Source: Paraperlucidibaca baekdonensis
Lineage (GTDB): Bacteria; Pseudomonadota; Gammaproteobacteria; Pseudomonadales; Moraxellaceae
Assembly (NCBI RefSeq): GCF_003387535.1
Contig: NZ_QUNR01000005.1
Span: 1 to 36,550 of the forward strand
Reading direction: 5' to 3'
DNA length: 36,550 nt
Shown here piece by piece: positions 15,819 through 23,984 of this stretch (the stretch's first letter is position 1; each line of letters opens with the position of its first letter). The translations under genes were made by a program, and so were the position numbers. The notes beneath the pieces are model-generated. The model was not told the origin of the DNA. It made no database searches and saw only the letters and a program-made list of their open reading frames with translations.

Positions 15819-18800
15819 ATGCTTGCTCGTCTGATCCAATTTGCATTAGCGCAACGCTTATTCATTCTGATTGCGACCATCATTATGGCTGGTGCGGGCT
15901 GGTACGCCTTTCACCAACTGCCCATTGATGCCTTTCCTGATGTATCCAGCACTCAAGTAAAAGTCATTATGAAGGCTCCGGGTATGACGCCGGAGGAAAT
16001 TGAAAGTCGTATCGCTATACCCATTGAAGTGGAAATGTTGGGGATACCTCAGCAGAAGATTTTACGCTCTGTCACTAAGTACGGGCTTGTAGATGTCACG
16101 ATCGATTTTCAGGATGGCACAGATATTTACTGGGCTAGACAGCAGGTTGCTGAGCGTCTAGGCGGCATCATGGGCGATCTACCGAGTGGTATCAGTGGAG
16201 GTATGGCTCCTATCACCACTCCGTTGGGCGAAATGTTTATGTTCACGGTGGAGGGAGGAAATCTAAGCTTGGCCGAGAGACGTAGCCTCCTCGACTGGGT
16301 GATTCGACCTGCGCTGCGTACGGTTCCAGGAGTCGCCGATGTTAATGCCCTTGGAGGTGTCGTTCGCAGCTTCGAAGTGATTCCAGATGCGGTGAAATTG
16401 GCGGCAACAGGTGTCACGCTTCAAGGCTTGAGGGACATTATCGAAGCCAATAATCGTAACGATGGAGCGGGACGCTTAGGTGAAGGCGATGAAGTGCTAC
16501 TGGTTCGAGCCGAAGGTAGCATTAAGAACTTGGAGGATCTGCGTGCCATCGTCATCAAGGCGAATGATGGTATTCCCGTTCGCCTAGGAGACATTGCAGA
16601 CGTTCGAATTGGCACGCTGACTCGTTATGGTGTCGTAACACAAGATGGTAAGCGGGAGGCTGTTCAGGGCTTAGTGCTTGGCCTTGCGGGAGCCAACGCT
16701 CAGAAAGTTGTCGAAGGTGTTACACAGAAACTAGCAGAAATTCAGCCTAGTCTGCCCAAGGGTGTACGACTTGAGGTTTTCTATAACCGCGCAGCACTAG
16801 TTGAGAAAGCGGTGGGCACTGTCGCAAAAGCCTTGTTAGAGGCAACTGTGTTGGTGCTTGTGCTGTTGGGGCTATTTCTTGGGAATCTCAGAGCAGCGGT
16901 GACGGTAGCACTGATTTTACCACTGGCTGCTCTGGCAACCTTCATCCTCATGCATGGCTTTGGCATGTCCGCAAACCTGATGAGCTTGGGTGGCTTGGCT
17001 ATTGCGCTAGGCCTACTCGTGGATGGTGCCGTCGTTGTTGTGGAGAACGTGGTTCAGCATATGGCCCATGACCGCACAGCAGGCAAGCTACCTCGTATGC
17101 ATATTGTTTATCGTGCGGTGCGAGAGGTCTCGGTCCCTGTGACAGCGGGTATCTTGATTATCATCACTGTTTTCTTGCCGCTACTGACTTTGCAAGATTT
17201 GGAGGGAAAGTTTTTTGTGCCGGTGGCGTTGACCATCGTATTTGCATTGACGGCTTCGCTTCTACTGTCATTGACAATCATCCCTGTACTTTCTTCCTAC
17301 CTCTTAAAGAAAGTAAATCATGAGGAGCCATGGCTGCCAAGAAAGCTGTTGTCTTGGTACGAGCCAATTTTTGACTGGTCTTTTAAGCATCAAAAAGTAG
17401 TCATGGGCGGTGCTGGCCTGATGCTCATTGCCGCTTTAGGTGTCTATAGCCAAGTCGGTAAAACCTTTATGCCGACGATGGACGAGGGCGACATTATTGT
17501 CGGTATCGAAAAGCTACCGTCGATTAGCCTCGAAGCTTCGGCAGAGTTAGACCTGAGGGTACAACAAGCCATCATGAGTGCCATTCCAGAGGTTACCGGC
17601 ATAGTGGCTCGTGCGGGCTCGGATGAAATCGGCTTAGATCCGATGGGACTAAACCAGACAGACACTTTTTTGATCCTGAAGCCACGTAATGAGTGGAGCA
17701 TGGATGGAAAAGAAGAGTTAATCGTCAAGTTGCGTCAAGTATTGGATGAGTTGCCGGGCATCAAATACAGCTTTACTCAACCCATCGACATGCGTGTTTC
17801 CGAGATGATCATCGGTGTCCGTGGCGATATTGCGGTCAAAGTATTCGGTCCTGATCTAGCCACACTAAACTCACTGGCTGGACAGATTGAAGAGCTGATC
17901 AAGACCGTTCCGGGCAATCAGGACGTTTACACCGTAGAGAATGAAGGTGTGCAGTATTTGCGCGTGATAGTGGATCGAATGGCCGCAGGTCGCTACGGAC
18001 TTTCTGTAGAAGATGTGCAAGATGTGTTGCGTACACAGGTCGAGGGTATGCGCGCTGGTACCGTAATCGAGAACGGTATGCGTACACCATTGATTGTGCG
18101 TGGCCCCGAAATGGTGAGGCTGTCACCAACTGAGTTCGCCGCACTGCATGTCACTACGGCATCCGGAGATAGTGTCCCGCTGACTAGCTTAGCTCAATTA
18201 GAGCGAACTAATGGTCCCGTCAAAATTGACCGTGAGCTCGGTAGCCGTTACTCCGTTGTCATTGCAAATGTTACCGGTCGAGATCTAGTTGGCTTTGTGG
18301 AAGACGCTAAGAGCGTCGTGAAGACGAAGATAAAGTTACCTACCGGCTATCGCATTAGTTGGGGGGGGCAGTTTGAGAATCAGCAGAGAGCCTCGGCTAG
18401 GCTAATGCTAGTAGTGCCCTTGGCTCTTGGTTTGGTATTCCTCTTACTTTTCTCTACCTTCCGATCAGTTCGTCAAGCACTGCTCGTGCTCAGCAATATT
18501 CCCTTTGCACTCGTTGGCGGCATCGTCGCGCTCTGGTTAACAGGCGAGTATCTGTCTGTTCCTGCGTCAGTGGGCTTCATTGCTCTGTTAGGTATTGCTG
18601 TACTCAATGGCATTGTATTGGTCAGCTACTTTAATCAGTTGCGTGAAGAAGGCGTAAGCCTAAGCGAAAGTGTTCGACTGGGTGCCAGACGACGTTTGCG
18701 ACCCGTTTTGATGACTGCTTCGATTACAGCCTTTGGCTTAATCCCTCTGCTCTTCGCTACCGGGCCAGGCTCCGAAATTCAACGGCCACTTGCCATTGTG

Positions 18801-18902
18801 GTTATCGGCGGTCTGATTACGGCTACCGCATTGACGCTTATTTTGCTGCCAATCCTATATCAGCGCTTTGCCTATGCTCATCAGGAGTTACCTCATGAAT
18901 AA
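15819..18902 (+). CDS. Heavy-metal RND pump of the second operon (HME-type, ion uncertain)
   Basis: A full-length 1027-aa HME-RND antiporter with a GGAGG ribosome site overlapping the end of the adaptor gene. Conserved blocks include LPIDAFPDVSSTQVKV, DGTDIYWARQQV and the fourth-helix motif ALGLLVDGAVVVVENVV. Here the first acidic residue of the CzcA triad is replaced by Ala (position 396), while Asp402 and Glu409 remain. This places it outside the Zn/Cd/Co CzcA class and outside the CusA class (VDAAIVM). Neighbouring HupE/UreJ and RcnB/CigR-like genes hint at nickel or cobalt, but that is inference only. Confidence 0.9.
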   Translation: MLARLIQFALAQRLFILIATIIMAGAGWYAFHQLPIDAFPDVSSTQVKVIMKAPGMTPEEIESRIAIPIEVEMLGIPQQKILRSVTKYGLVDVTIDFQDGTDIYWARQQVAERLGGIMGDLPSGISGGMAPITTPLGEMFMFTVEGGNLSLAERRSLLDWVIRPALRTVPGVADVNALGGVVRSFEVIPDAVKLAATGVTLQGLRDIIEANNRNDGAGRLGEGDEVLLVRAEGSIKNLEDLRAIVIKANDGIPVRLGDIADVRIGTLTRYGVVTQDGKREAVQGLVLGLAGANAQKVVEGVTQKLAEIQPSLPKGVRLEVFYNRAALVEKAVGTVAKALLEATVLVLVLLGLFLGNLRAAVTVALILPLAALATFILMHGFGMSANLMSLGGLAIALGLLVDGAVVVVENVVQHMAHDRTAGKLPRMHIVYRAVREVSVPVTAGILIIITVFLPLLTLQDLEGKFFVPVALTIVFALTASLLLSLTIIPVLSSYLLKKVNHEEPWLPRKLLSWYEPIFDWSFKHQKVVMGGAGLMLIAALGVYSQVGKTFMPTMDEGDIIVGIEKLPSISLEASAELDLRVQQAIMSAIPEVTGIVARAGSDEIGLDPMGLNQTDTFLILKPRNEWSMDGKEELIVKLRQVLDELPGIKYSFTQPIDMRVSEMIIGVRGDIAVKVFGPDLATLNSLAGQIEELIKTVPGNQDVYTVENEGVQYLRVIVDRMAAGRYGLSVEDVQDVLRTQVEGMRAGTVIENGMRTPLIVRGPEMVRLSPTEFAALHVTTASGDSVPLTSLAQLERTNGPVKIDRELGSRYSVVIANVTGRDLVGFVEDAKSVVKTKIKLPTGYRISWGGQFENQQRASARLMLVVPLALGLVFLLLFSTFRSVRQALLVLSNIPFALVGGIVALWLTGEYLSVPASVGFIALLGIAVLNGIVLVSYFNQLREEGVSLSESVRLGARRRLRPVLMTASITAFGLIPLLFATGPGSEIQRPLAIVVIGGLITATALTLILLPILYQRFAYAHQELPHE

Positions 18903-19200
18903 GTCGCTGATACTGACGTTGGTGTGCTCGCCAGAGCTCGACGAGAAGCTGCTGGATCAACTGCTGATTACTTGTCCGTCTGCTGTATTCACTAGCCAAG
19001 AAGTTGCCAGTCATGGCCTCGATCATCAGCTATTTAATCCAGCTGAGCTAGTGATGGGGCGAAGCAAAAGTGTGCAAGTTCAAATCTTGCTTACTGCACG
19101 CGAGCTTGAGGAGCTGATGATTATTTTACGTGACGAATTCAATGATGTTGGTCTGCGCTACTGGATTATTCCTGTCGCGGACTCTGGAGAAATCAAATGA
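18895..19200 (+). CDS. DUF3240 family protein
   Basis: The 101-aa protein (MNKSLILTLVCSPELDEKLLDQL...) resembles DUF3240, a small cytoplasmic ferredoxin-like (PII-like) family found between the pump and outer-membrane genes of some heavy-metal RND operons. The start at 18895 follows AGGAG by eight bases and overlaps the pump gene by eight bases; the next gene overlaps its stop as ATGA. The tight overlaps mean it is made together with the pump. A role in sensing or regulating the pump is plausible but unproven. Confidence 0.8.
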   Translation: MNKSLILTLVCSPELDEKLLDQLLITCPSAVFTSQEVASHGLDHQLFNPAELVMGRSKSVQVQILLTARELEELMIILRDEFNDVGLRYWIIPVADSGEIK

Positions 19201-20438
19201 AGTCATTCTTGGCTCTTGGTTTGTTATTGATTATGCCCGCAGCTTTTGCTGATGAGTTTCCGACTCCGCCCGACCTGCCGCCGACTCCTTTGGCTCGACA
19301 ATTACTGAGTCTTGATCCACATGTCAAAGGTGCACGTGCGGCAAAAAGCATGGCTGAGACCGATGCGCGCCATTTACGAGCTTCCAATTATGAGTGGTCG
19401 GTACGTTTGAGTGGTCAGCAGCGCCGCTATGACGTAGGAGGAAAATCAAACGAATGGAATGTCGAGCTTCAGAGGCCATTTCGTCTGCCAGGCAAAGCAT
19501 CGCTGGATAAACGCATCGGCGAAGCTGGCTTGAGTGAGGCTGAGGCTGGGATTGGTGAGTCTACGCATGAGGCAGCCCGAGCGTTGGTAGAGCGCTGGAT
19601 GTTGTGGCTAGGAGCTATCGAGCGTCATCGTCTATTGCAGGAGCAAGAGCAGCTAGTTTTGGCTAGTCGACAGGCGGTTGGCAAGCGAGTCGAGGCTGGC
19701 GATGCATCTCGTTTAGAGAGCAGTTTAGCTGCAACAGAGCTGGCGGTAGCGCGACGCATGAAAAGCGAGGCTAAAGCGGCCGAGGCTCAAGCCATCGCTC
19801 GTCTGCAGGCTCATTTTCCTGGGATAGATACCACCTCACCACCGCGTCTTGCTGACCCAGTATTACCGGAGGGAGATCTGGTGCAGTGGCGTGCACGTAT
19901 TTTGGAACACAGTGATCCTATTCGAATTGCTAGGGCCAAAGTAGAGAGGCTTAACCAGCAAGCTGAGCGTGCTCAAGCTGATCGCTTACCAGATCCAACG
20001 GTAGGTATTTTTACGAGCTCTGAAGTGTTCCAGCAGGAACGTGTCATCGGCCTCAATGTCTCTATTCCTATTCCGGGGAGTCATCGCTCTCTTGTGGCGA
20101 AAAAGGCTCAACAGGCCGTGGCTTTAGCTGAGCAAGAGTTGGAAAGCGAGAGCCGTCAGCTAGTTGCTGAGATAGAGGGAGGATATGCCGCTGCTCATGG
20201 CAGTCATAGTGCTTGGCTTGCTGCTGAAGATGCGGCGTCGGCTGCAAAGGAAAGTGCCGCGTTGATGACAAAGGCATACAGCCTAGGCGAGGCTGACCTA
20301 CAGTCACGGCTACTGTCACAGCGCCAAGATATTGCTGCAGCTGAGGCAGCACTTGATGCAAAGGTTTCTGCCTTAAGGGCGTATTACTTATTACTAGTGG
20401 ATGGACATTATTTATGGGACCTTGCTCATGAGGATTAA
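19197..20438 (+). CDS. Outer-membrane factor of the second heavy-metal RND pump
   Basis: This 413-aa TolC-family protein begins with a signal peptide (to about residue 18, AAFA) and a Pro-rich linker (FPTPPDLPPTPLA). Two coiled-coil-forming repeats follow. Its ATG overlaps the DUF3240 stop by four bases and its stop overlaps the hupE start, so it sits in the middle of one long operon. It lacks the lipobox Cys and is diverged from the czcC and cusC products, with the marker KAYSLGEADLQSRLLSQR. Confidence 0.85.
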   Translation: MKSFLALGLLLIMPAAFADEFPTPPDLPPTPLARQLLSLDPHVKGARAAKSMAETDARHLRASNYEWSVRLSGQQRRYDVGGKSNEWNVELQRPFRLPGKASLDKRIGEAGLSEAEAGIGESTHEAARALVERWMLWLGAIERHRLLQEQEQLVLASRQAVGKRVEAGDASRLESSLAATELAVARRMKSEAKAAEAQAIARLQAHFPGIDTTSPPRLADPVLPEGDLVQWRARILEHSDPIRIARAKVERLNQQAERAQADRLPDPTVGIFTSSEVFQQERVIGLNVSIPIPGSHRSLVAKKAQQAVALAEQELESESRQLVAEIEGGYAAAHGSHSAWLAAEDAASAAKESAALMTKAYSLGEADLQSRLLSQRQDIAAAEAALDAKVSALRAYYLLLVDGHYLWDLAHED

Positions 20439-21189
20439 TTTTTCATTACTAAGTTCTAGCGGCATAGAGCGCGTATCTAGAAACTTAAGCTCAATGCTTG
20501 GTGTTAAGGCCTTTGGGTTTTTATCAATCAGTCTTATGTTCCTGATGCTAATGCCAGATGCATTTGCTCATGGTGTGGCCGAAGGTGATAAAGCATTTCT
20601 TGAAAGAAGTAACGGCATGCAGTTACTTCTATTCATTTATTTAGGTGCTAAGCACATGGTTACTGGCTATGACCATCTGCTATTTCTTGCAGGTGTCATT
20701 TTCTTTCTATATCGAATGAAGGATGTTGGCATCTATGTGACTTTGTTTGCTGTTGGTCACAGTGTCACGCTTTTGTATGGCGTACTCAGCGAGACAGATG
20801 TTAACCCCTATGTTGTCGATGCAATTATCGGGTTTTCCGTAGTCTATAAAGCACTTGATAATTTAGGTGCTTTTCGCCGTTGGTTTGGGTTTCAGCCTAA
20901 TACCAAGGCGGCTGTTCTCATTTTTGGACTCTTTCATGGGTTTGGACTGGCTACGAAAATCCAAGACCTTGGGCTATCCGATGATGGGCTAGTCCCCAAC
21001 ATTATTGCGTTTAACGTTGGGGTGGAGATAGGGCAGCTCATGGCACTGGGTGTCATTCTGATTGTGATGAATTTTTGGCGCAGAACAGACTTTTTCCCTC
21101 GCCAAGCATTCGCAGCCAATGTGCTTTTAATGAGTGCCGGTTTCATGCTGATGGGATATCAGCTGATTGGCCTATATACATCATCTTAA
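20428..21189 (+). CDS. HupE/UreJ family membrane protein
   Basis: A 253-aa protein with a first hydrophobic segment ending DAFAHG (cleavable signal or helix) and about six further membrane helices. The family signature residues are visible in GAKHMVTGYDHLLFLAG, FAVGHSVTL and FGLFHGFGLA. HupE/UreJ proteins are nickel or cobalt permeases in other bacteria. The start at 20428 was chosen because it overlaps the end of the outer-membrane gene by 11 bases in operon fashion; an upstream ATG at 20401 is also in frame. A likely importer at the end of an exporter operon is unusual and could act in metal sensing or balance. Confidence 0.8.
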   Translation: MRINFSLLSSSGIERVSRNLSSMLGVKAFGFLSISLMFLMLMPDAFAHGVAEGDKAFLERSNGMQLLLFIYLGAKHMVTGYDHLLFLAGVIFFLYRMKDVGIYVTLFAVGHSVTLLYGVLSETDVNPYVVDAIIGFSVVYKALDNLGAFRRWFGFQPNTKAAVLIFGLFHGFGLATKIQDLGLSDDGLVPNIIAFNVGVEIGQLMALGVILIVMNFWRRTDFFPRQAFAANVLLMSAGFMLMGYQLIGLYTSS

Positions 21190-21200
21190 GGAGATTAATT

Positions 21201-21797
21201 GTGCAAGACATTACCAATTTAAATCGTCAAGAACTGCCGTCTAACAGCAGTCTATTCAAAGCAACTGGCATTGCGTTATTGATCGCGGCACTAGCTCTGT
21301 TCACCATTATTCTGCCAGCAGAGTACGGCATTGATCCAACAGGACTAGGAAAGAAAATGGGGCTTACCTTGCTCAGCTCAGAGGACGTAACTGAACCAGT
21401 TTCGCTGGATGTTGCGCCAGCCGCTAAAGAAAATTTGTTGGCAGTTTCGGCAAGCCCGGTGTGGAAGTCATCGAAAGAGCTAAAGTCAGATACTACAAAA
21501 ATTACTTTAAGCCCAAATGAGGGTCTTGAGGTAAAGGCGGCAATGAGTGCTGGTGATCACCTTATTTTTAGCTGGATTGCAGATGGTCCAGTGAACTTTG
21601 ACATGCATGGTGAGCGTTTAAATGATGGTGATAATTTCACTAGTTATTGGCAAGGGAGAAATGAGCTTACGGCAAGCGGAGACTTTGAGGCTCCATTTGA
21701 TGGTACCCATGGCTGGTATTGGCGTAATAGAGGTAATACCAGTGTGACCGTTACTCTGAAAACGAGTGGTTTTTATAGCAAAATATTTAAGCAGTAA
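21201..21797 (+). CDS. Transmembrane-anchored periplasmic protein of a metal-efflux operon
   Basis: The 198-aa protein has a short cytoplasmic N-terminus, one membrane helix (about residues 23-44) and a periplasmic part. The latter ends in a beta-rich domain with conserved-looking FDMHGE, APFDGTHGWYWRN and SVTVTLKTSGFYS. GTG at 21201 is used because AAGGAG lies eight bases upstream; an ORF start at 21075 is inside hupE and was rejected. Similar proteins are annotated as transmembrane anchor proteins near heavy-metal RND operons. Function unknown; the His/Asp-containing region could bind metal. Confidence 0.75.
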   Translation: MQDITNLNRQELPSNSSLFKATGIALLIAALALFTIILPAEYGIDPTGLGKKMGLTLLSSEDVTEPVSLDVAPAAKENLLAVSASPVWKSSKELKSDTTKITLSPNEGLEVKAAMSAGDHLIFSWIADGPVNFDMHGERLNDGDNFTSYWQGRNELTASGDFEAPFDGTHGWYWRNRGNTSVTVTLKTSGFYSKIFKQ

Positions 21798-21821
21798 TTT
21801 TTAAAATTCAAGGGATATCAT

Positions 21822-22175
21822 ATGAGTAAGACTATTATTACAGCGGTTATGGCCATTTCGTTATCGTTAAACAGTCAAGCTTTTGCCGGCACTGGCCACA
21901 GCCATAGTCATGGTGTCGCGGAGCCAGCCTCCAAAGTGCAACTGATTCAACAGGCAGCGAATGTTAAACAGCAACTTATTCGCTCAAAACAAATCTCTTC
22001 CGAGTGGGGTGTCGCTAAGGGTAGTGCGCCGCAAAAGCGATCTACTTCAAATGGAGACGCGTGGGTTGTAGTGTTTTCTAGCCCAAAAACAGCCGATCAA
22101 AGCAAATCAAAACTGTTTGTATTTGTCGATGAGTTTGGAAATCCCATTGGAGCTAATCACACCGGAGAGCTTTAG
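21822..22175 (+). CDS. DUF6488-like small periplasmic protein
   Basis: A 117-aa protein with a signal peptide cleaved near AFAG (residue 23) followed at once by GHSHSHG, a likely metal-binding stretch at the new N-terminus. A compact domain follows (EWGVAKGS, GDAWVVVFSSP, LFVFVDEFGNPIGANHTGEL). Proteins of this kind (DUF6488) recur beside metal-efflux operons. The start follows AAGGGATATCAT, and the gene lies 24 bases after its neighbour, so it is probably in the same transcript. Confidence 0.75.
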   Translation: MSKTIITAVMAISLSLNSQAFAGTGHSHSHGVAEPASKVQLIQQAANVKQQLIRSKQISSEWGVAKGSAPQKRSTSNGDAWVVVFSSPKTADQSKSKLFVFVDEFGNPIGANHTGEL

Positions 22176-22191
22176 CCTAACTGAGGTTAGG
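22176..22191 (+). repeat. 6-bp hairpin right after the DUF6488-like gene
   Basis: CCTAAC and GTTAGG flank a TGAG loop immediately after the stop codon. No T-run follows. It may partly separate this gene from the DUF3147 gene 114 bases on. Confidence 0.4.
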
Positions 22192-22305
22192 GACTCTCTC
22201 AATGCTTATATTGGTGTAAGCAACCATGCGAGCTAAGACGAGCTGAGGCAGGTAGGCCGCAAATATGTGGCGGCTTACCTAGTCGATTTCACAAAGGAAA
22301 ATAGA

Positions 22306-22656
22306 ATGGCTTGGGTGGCTACTAAGTACTTAATTACTGCAGCTTTAGTGGTTCTGATATCTGAGGCCGCAAAACGTAGTGACAAGCTAGGTGGCCTAAT
22401 GGCTGCACTGCCTCTTGTGACGATTTTGACGCTGATTTGGTTATATCTAGAGAATCAACCAGAGGCCAAAATTGCAAATCATGCGTGGTATACATTTTGG
22501 TATGTGATACCAACGCTGCCAATGTTTCTAGCATTTCCAATGTTGCTATCTCGGCTAGGATTTTGGTTAACGCTGTTAGCTTGTGCTGCACTGTCTATTG
22601 TTTGCTTTGTGCTATTTTCTTGGGTGTTGAGACGATATGGCATTGAGCTGATGTAG
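22306..22656 (+). CDS. DUF3147-like small inner-membrane protein
   Basis: The 116-aa protein is largely hydrophobic with four predicted membrane helices (about 8-22, 27-46, 57-78, 83-106), the pattern of DUF3147 proteins, which are often found at the end of metal-efflux operons. The start at 22306 follows AAAGGAAA; an in-frame start at 22267 is less likely. Function unknown; no metal-binding residues stand out. Confidence 0.7.
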   Translation: MAWVATKYLITAALVVLISEAAKRSDKLGGLMAALPLVTILTLIWLYLENQPEAKIANHAWYTFWYVIPTLPMFLAFPMLLSRLGFWLTLLACAALSIVCFVLFSWVLRRYGIELM

Positions 22657-22785
22657 TTGAGATTTATCACACAGCGCTAACTTTGCTTATTCAACAGAGC
22701 ATAATTGTCGCGCTTTGAGCATATGCTCTTATTCGCATGAGAAAGAGAGTGGTCAACTAATCTCGGGCACAATTTAGGTTTAAAG

Positions 22786-22819
22786 CTGAGTCAGCGCTGC
22801 ATACACAGCACTGACTCAG
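22786..22819 (-). terminator. Strong hairpin between the convergent DUF3147 and rcnB-like genes
   Basis: CTGAGTCAGCGCTG (22786-22799) and CAGCACTGACTCAG (22806-22819) form a 14-bp stem with a 6-base loop. On the minus-strand RNA the single non-Watson-Crick pair is a G-U wobble, while on the plus-strand RNA it is a C-A mismatch. This and the position 14 bases past the minus-strand stop suggest it ends the rcnB-like transcript. The T-tract (CTTTAAA) is short. Confidence 0.7.
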
Positions 22820-22832
22820 TAGCATTAAAACC

Positions 22833-23300
22833 TTACTGAAAGACCTGCTCGATAGCATCGATAACCAAACCAGTCACAGCATTGATGAGCAGAATGTCTT
22901 CTCCTACGCGTACAACCTTCTGACCAGCCGGTGTATTGCCTAGCTCAGCTAGCAAGTTGCGAGGTAGGTTGTGATAAACCACGTCGGCTGGTAGTGGCTG
23001 ACCTTTCGCCCATTTCTTGGTTTGCCCTGGAGGCTGGCAGCCATTGTTTTTCTTCGCTAAGCCGGGAGGGCAATGGCCAAACTTTTTAGCTTGGGTGCTG
23101 TAATAGTCGTTGATCTTCTTAGACTTACTCTGATCGAAATAGCTGGTGTATTGGTTTTTATCCTGCTTTTTTCCTTGCTCATGATGTGCTGAGTGATCCG
23201 CACCATGCTCAGTAAAGTCGGGCTTTTTAGCAAAAGCAGGGCCGCTGACTAGCAGACTTAGTCCTACGGTGATTGCTGCAAGATTGTTCCAAGACTTCAT
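22833..23300 (-). CDS. RcnB/CigR-like periplasmic protein
   Basis: This 155-aa protein has a signal peptide cleaved near AFAK (residue 24), a His-rich stretch (EHGADHSAHHEQ), and the core GHCPPGLAKKNNGCQPPGQTKKW. A segment VVRVGEDILLINAVTGLVIDAI follows. This fits the RcnB/CigR-like family; RcnB of Escherichia coli is a periplasmic nickel/cobalt homeostasis factor. It stands alone on the minus strand, convergent with the long RND operon, at the end of that module. Its nickel/cobalt link supports, but does not prove, the ion choice of the module. Confidence 0.75.
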   Translation of the reverse strand: MKSWNNLAAITVGLSLLVSGPAFAKKPDFTEHGADHSAHHEQGKKQDKNQYTSYFDQSKSKKINDYYSTQAKKFGHCPPGLAKKNNGCQPPGQTKKWAKGQPLPADVVYHNLPRNLLAELGNTPAGQKVVRVGEDILLINAVTGLVIDAIEQVFQ

Positions 23301-23316
23301 GACACTCCCCTAATAG

Positions 23317-23482
23317 TGTGTGGCGCTCAATGTCACGATAGGTAAAATTGAAGACCTATGCACTTTAACGACTGAGTATGATTTGCCGCTTACTTGCCCT
23401 GAGGGTACTGCGCAGATTATGCGGGCAGCATTGAAAGAGTTGCGTGAGTGAGAGTTAGTTAAATTGTTAACTTGCAGGAACC
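23317..23482 (+). other. Unassigned open stretch and possible diverged IS6 right end
   Basis: From 23317 to 23451 one frame is open for 44 codons and ends TCPEGTAQIMRAALKELRE, which looks like the C-terminal tail of some protein, but there is no start with a ribosome site. At 23466-23482 GTTAACTTGCAGGAACC matches 13 of 17 bases of the IS6 right end. Both may be debris from earlier rearrangement at the boundary before the copper module. Assignment is uncertain. Confidence 0.3.
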
Positions 23483-23507
23483 CTAGTTTGCTCATTATGA
23501 TTATCCA

Positions 23508-23903
23508 ATGACTCGTCTCCAACGCAAAGCCATCTCGCTCATCATGAGCGTTGTCATGACAGTTTTTTCTTTATGTCAGGTACAGGCTTGGGCGGGAAAT
23601 ATGTCCGCAGAACAGCCTAAACTAGTAACAGCTGTTGTGATGGATATGCCCGACTGCCATCGAGTAAGTCCCGCTACTGAAGTATCGATGCCTGACTGTT
23701 GTAGTGTCTGCGAGCAGCTGAGTCAGCACCCCGATGTAACCGTTAAACTGACTAGCCTAGATCACTCGCCAGTGATCCTTGCGATTGCTGAGCCATATTC
23801 GCTTAAGCTAGCCCCACAGACTGCATCCACAAACTATCGCCCACCTGACCCTTTTGTAGTCAATCCTCCGGCAACCATTCGATACCAGCGCCTGCTGAAT
23901 TAA
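23508..23903 (+). CDS. Small Cys-rich secreted protein ahead of cusCBA
   Basis: A 131-aa protein with a signal peptide cleaved near AWAG (residue 30). The mature part has two MPDC segments (MDMPDCHRV and SMPDCCSVCEQ), giving Cys/Met/His ligands suited to Cu+ or Ag+. A Pro-rich tail ends RPPDPFVVNPP. It resembles DUF2946-type small proteins that precede copper operons, though the family is not certain. It lies 82 bases ahead of cusC and is probably its first operon partner. Confidence 0.6.
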   Translation: MTRLQRKAISLIMSVVMTVFSLCQVQAWAGNMSAEQPKLVTAVVMDMPDCHRVSPATEVSMPDCCSVCEQLSQHPDVTVKLTSLDHSPVILAIAEPYSLKLAPQTASTNYRPPDPFVVNPPATIRYQRLLN

Positions 23904-23984
23904 GAAAAAGACATGCCCATTCGATTTTATGAATGAGCGTTTGTTGCACCAGTCTTTTTCATATGATTTCAGAGGCTATCCCTC

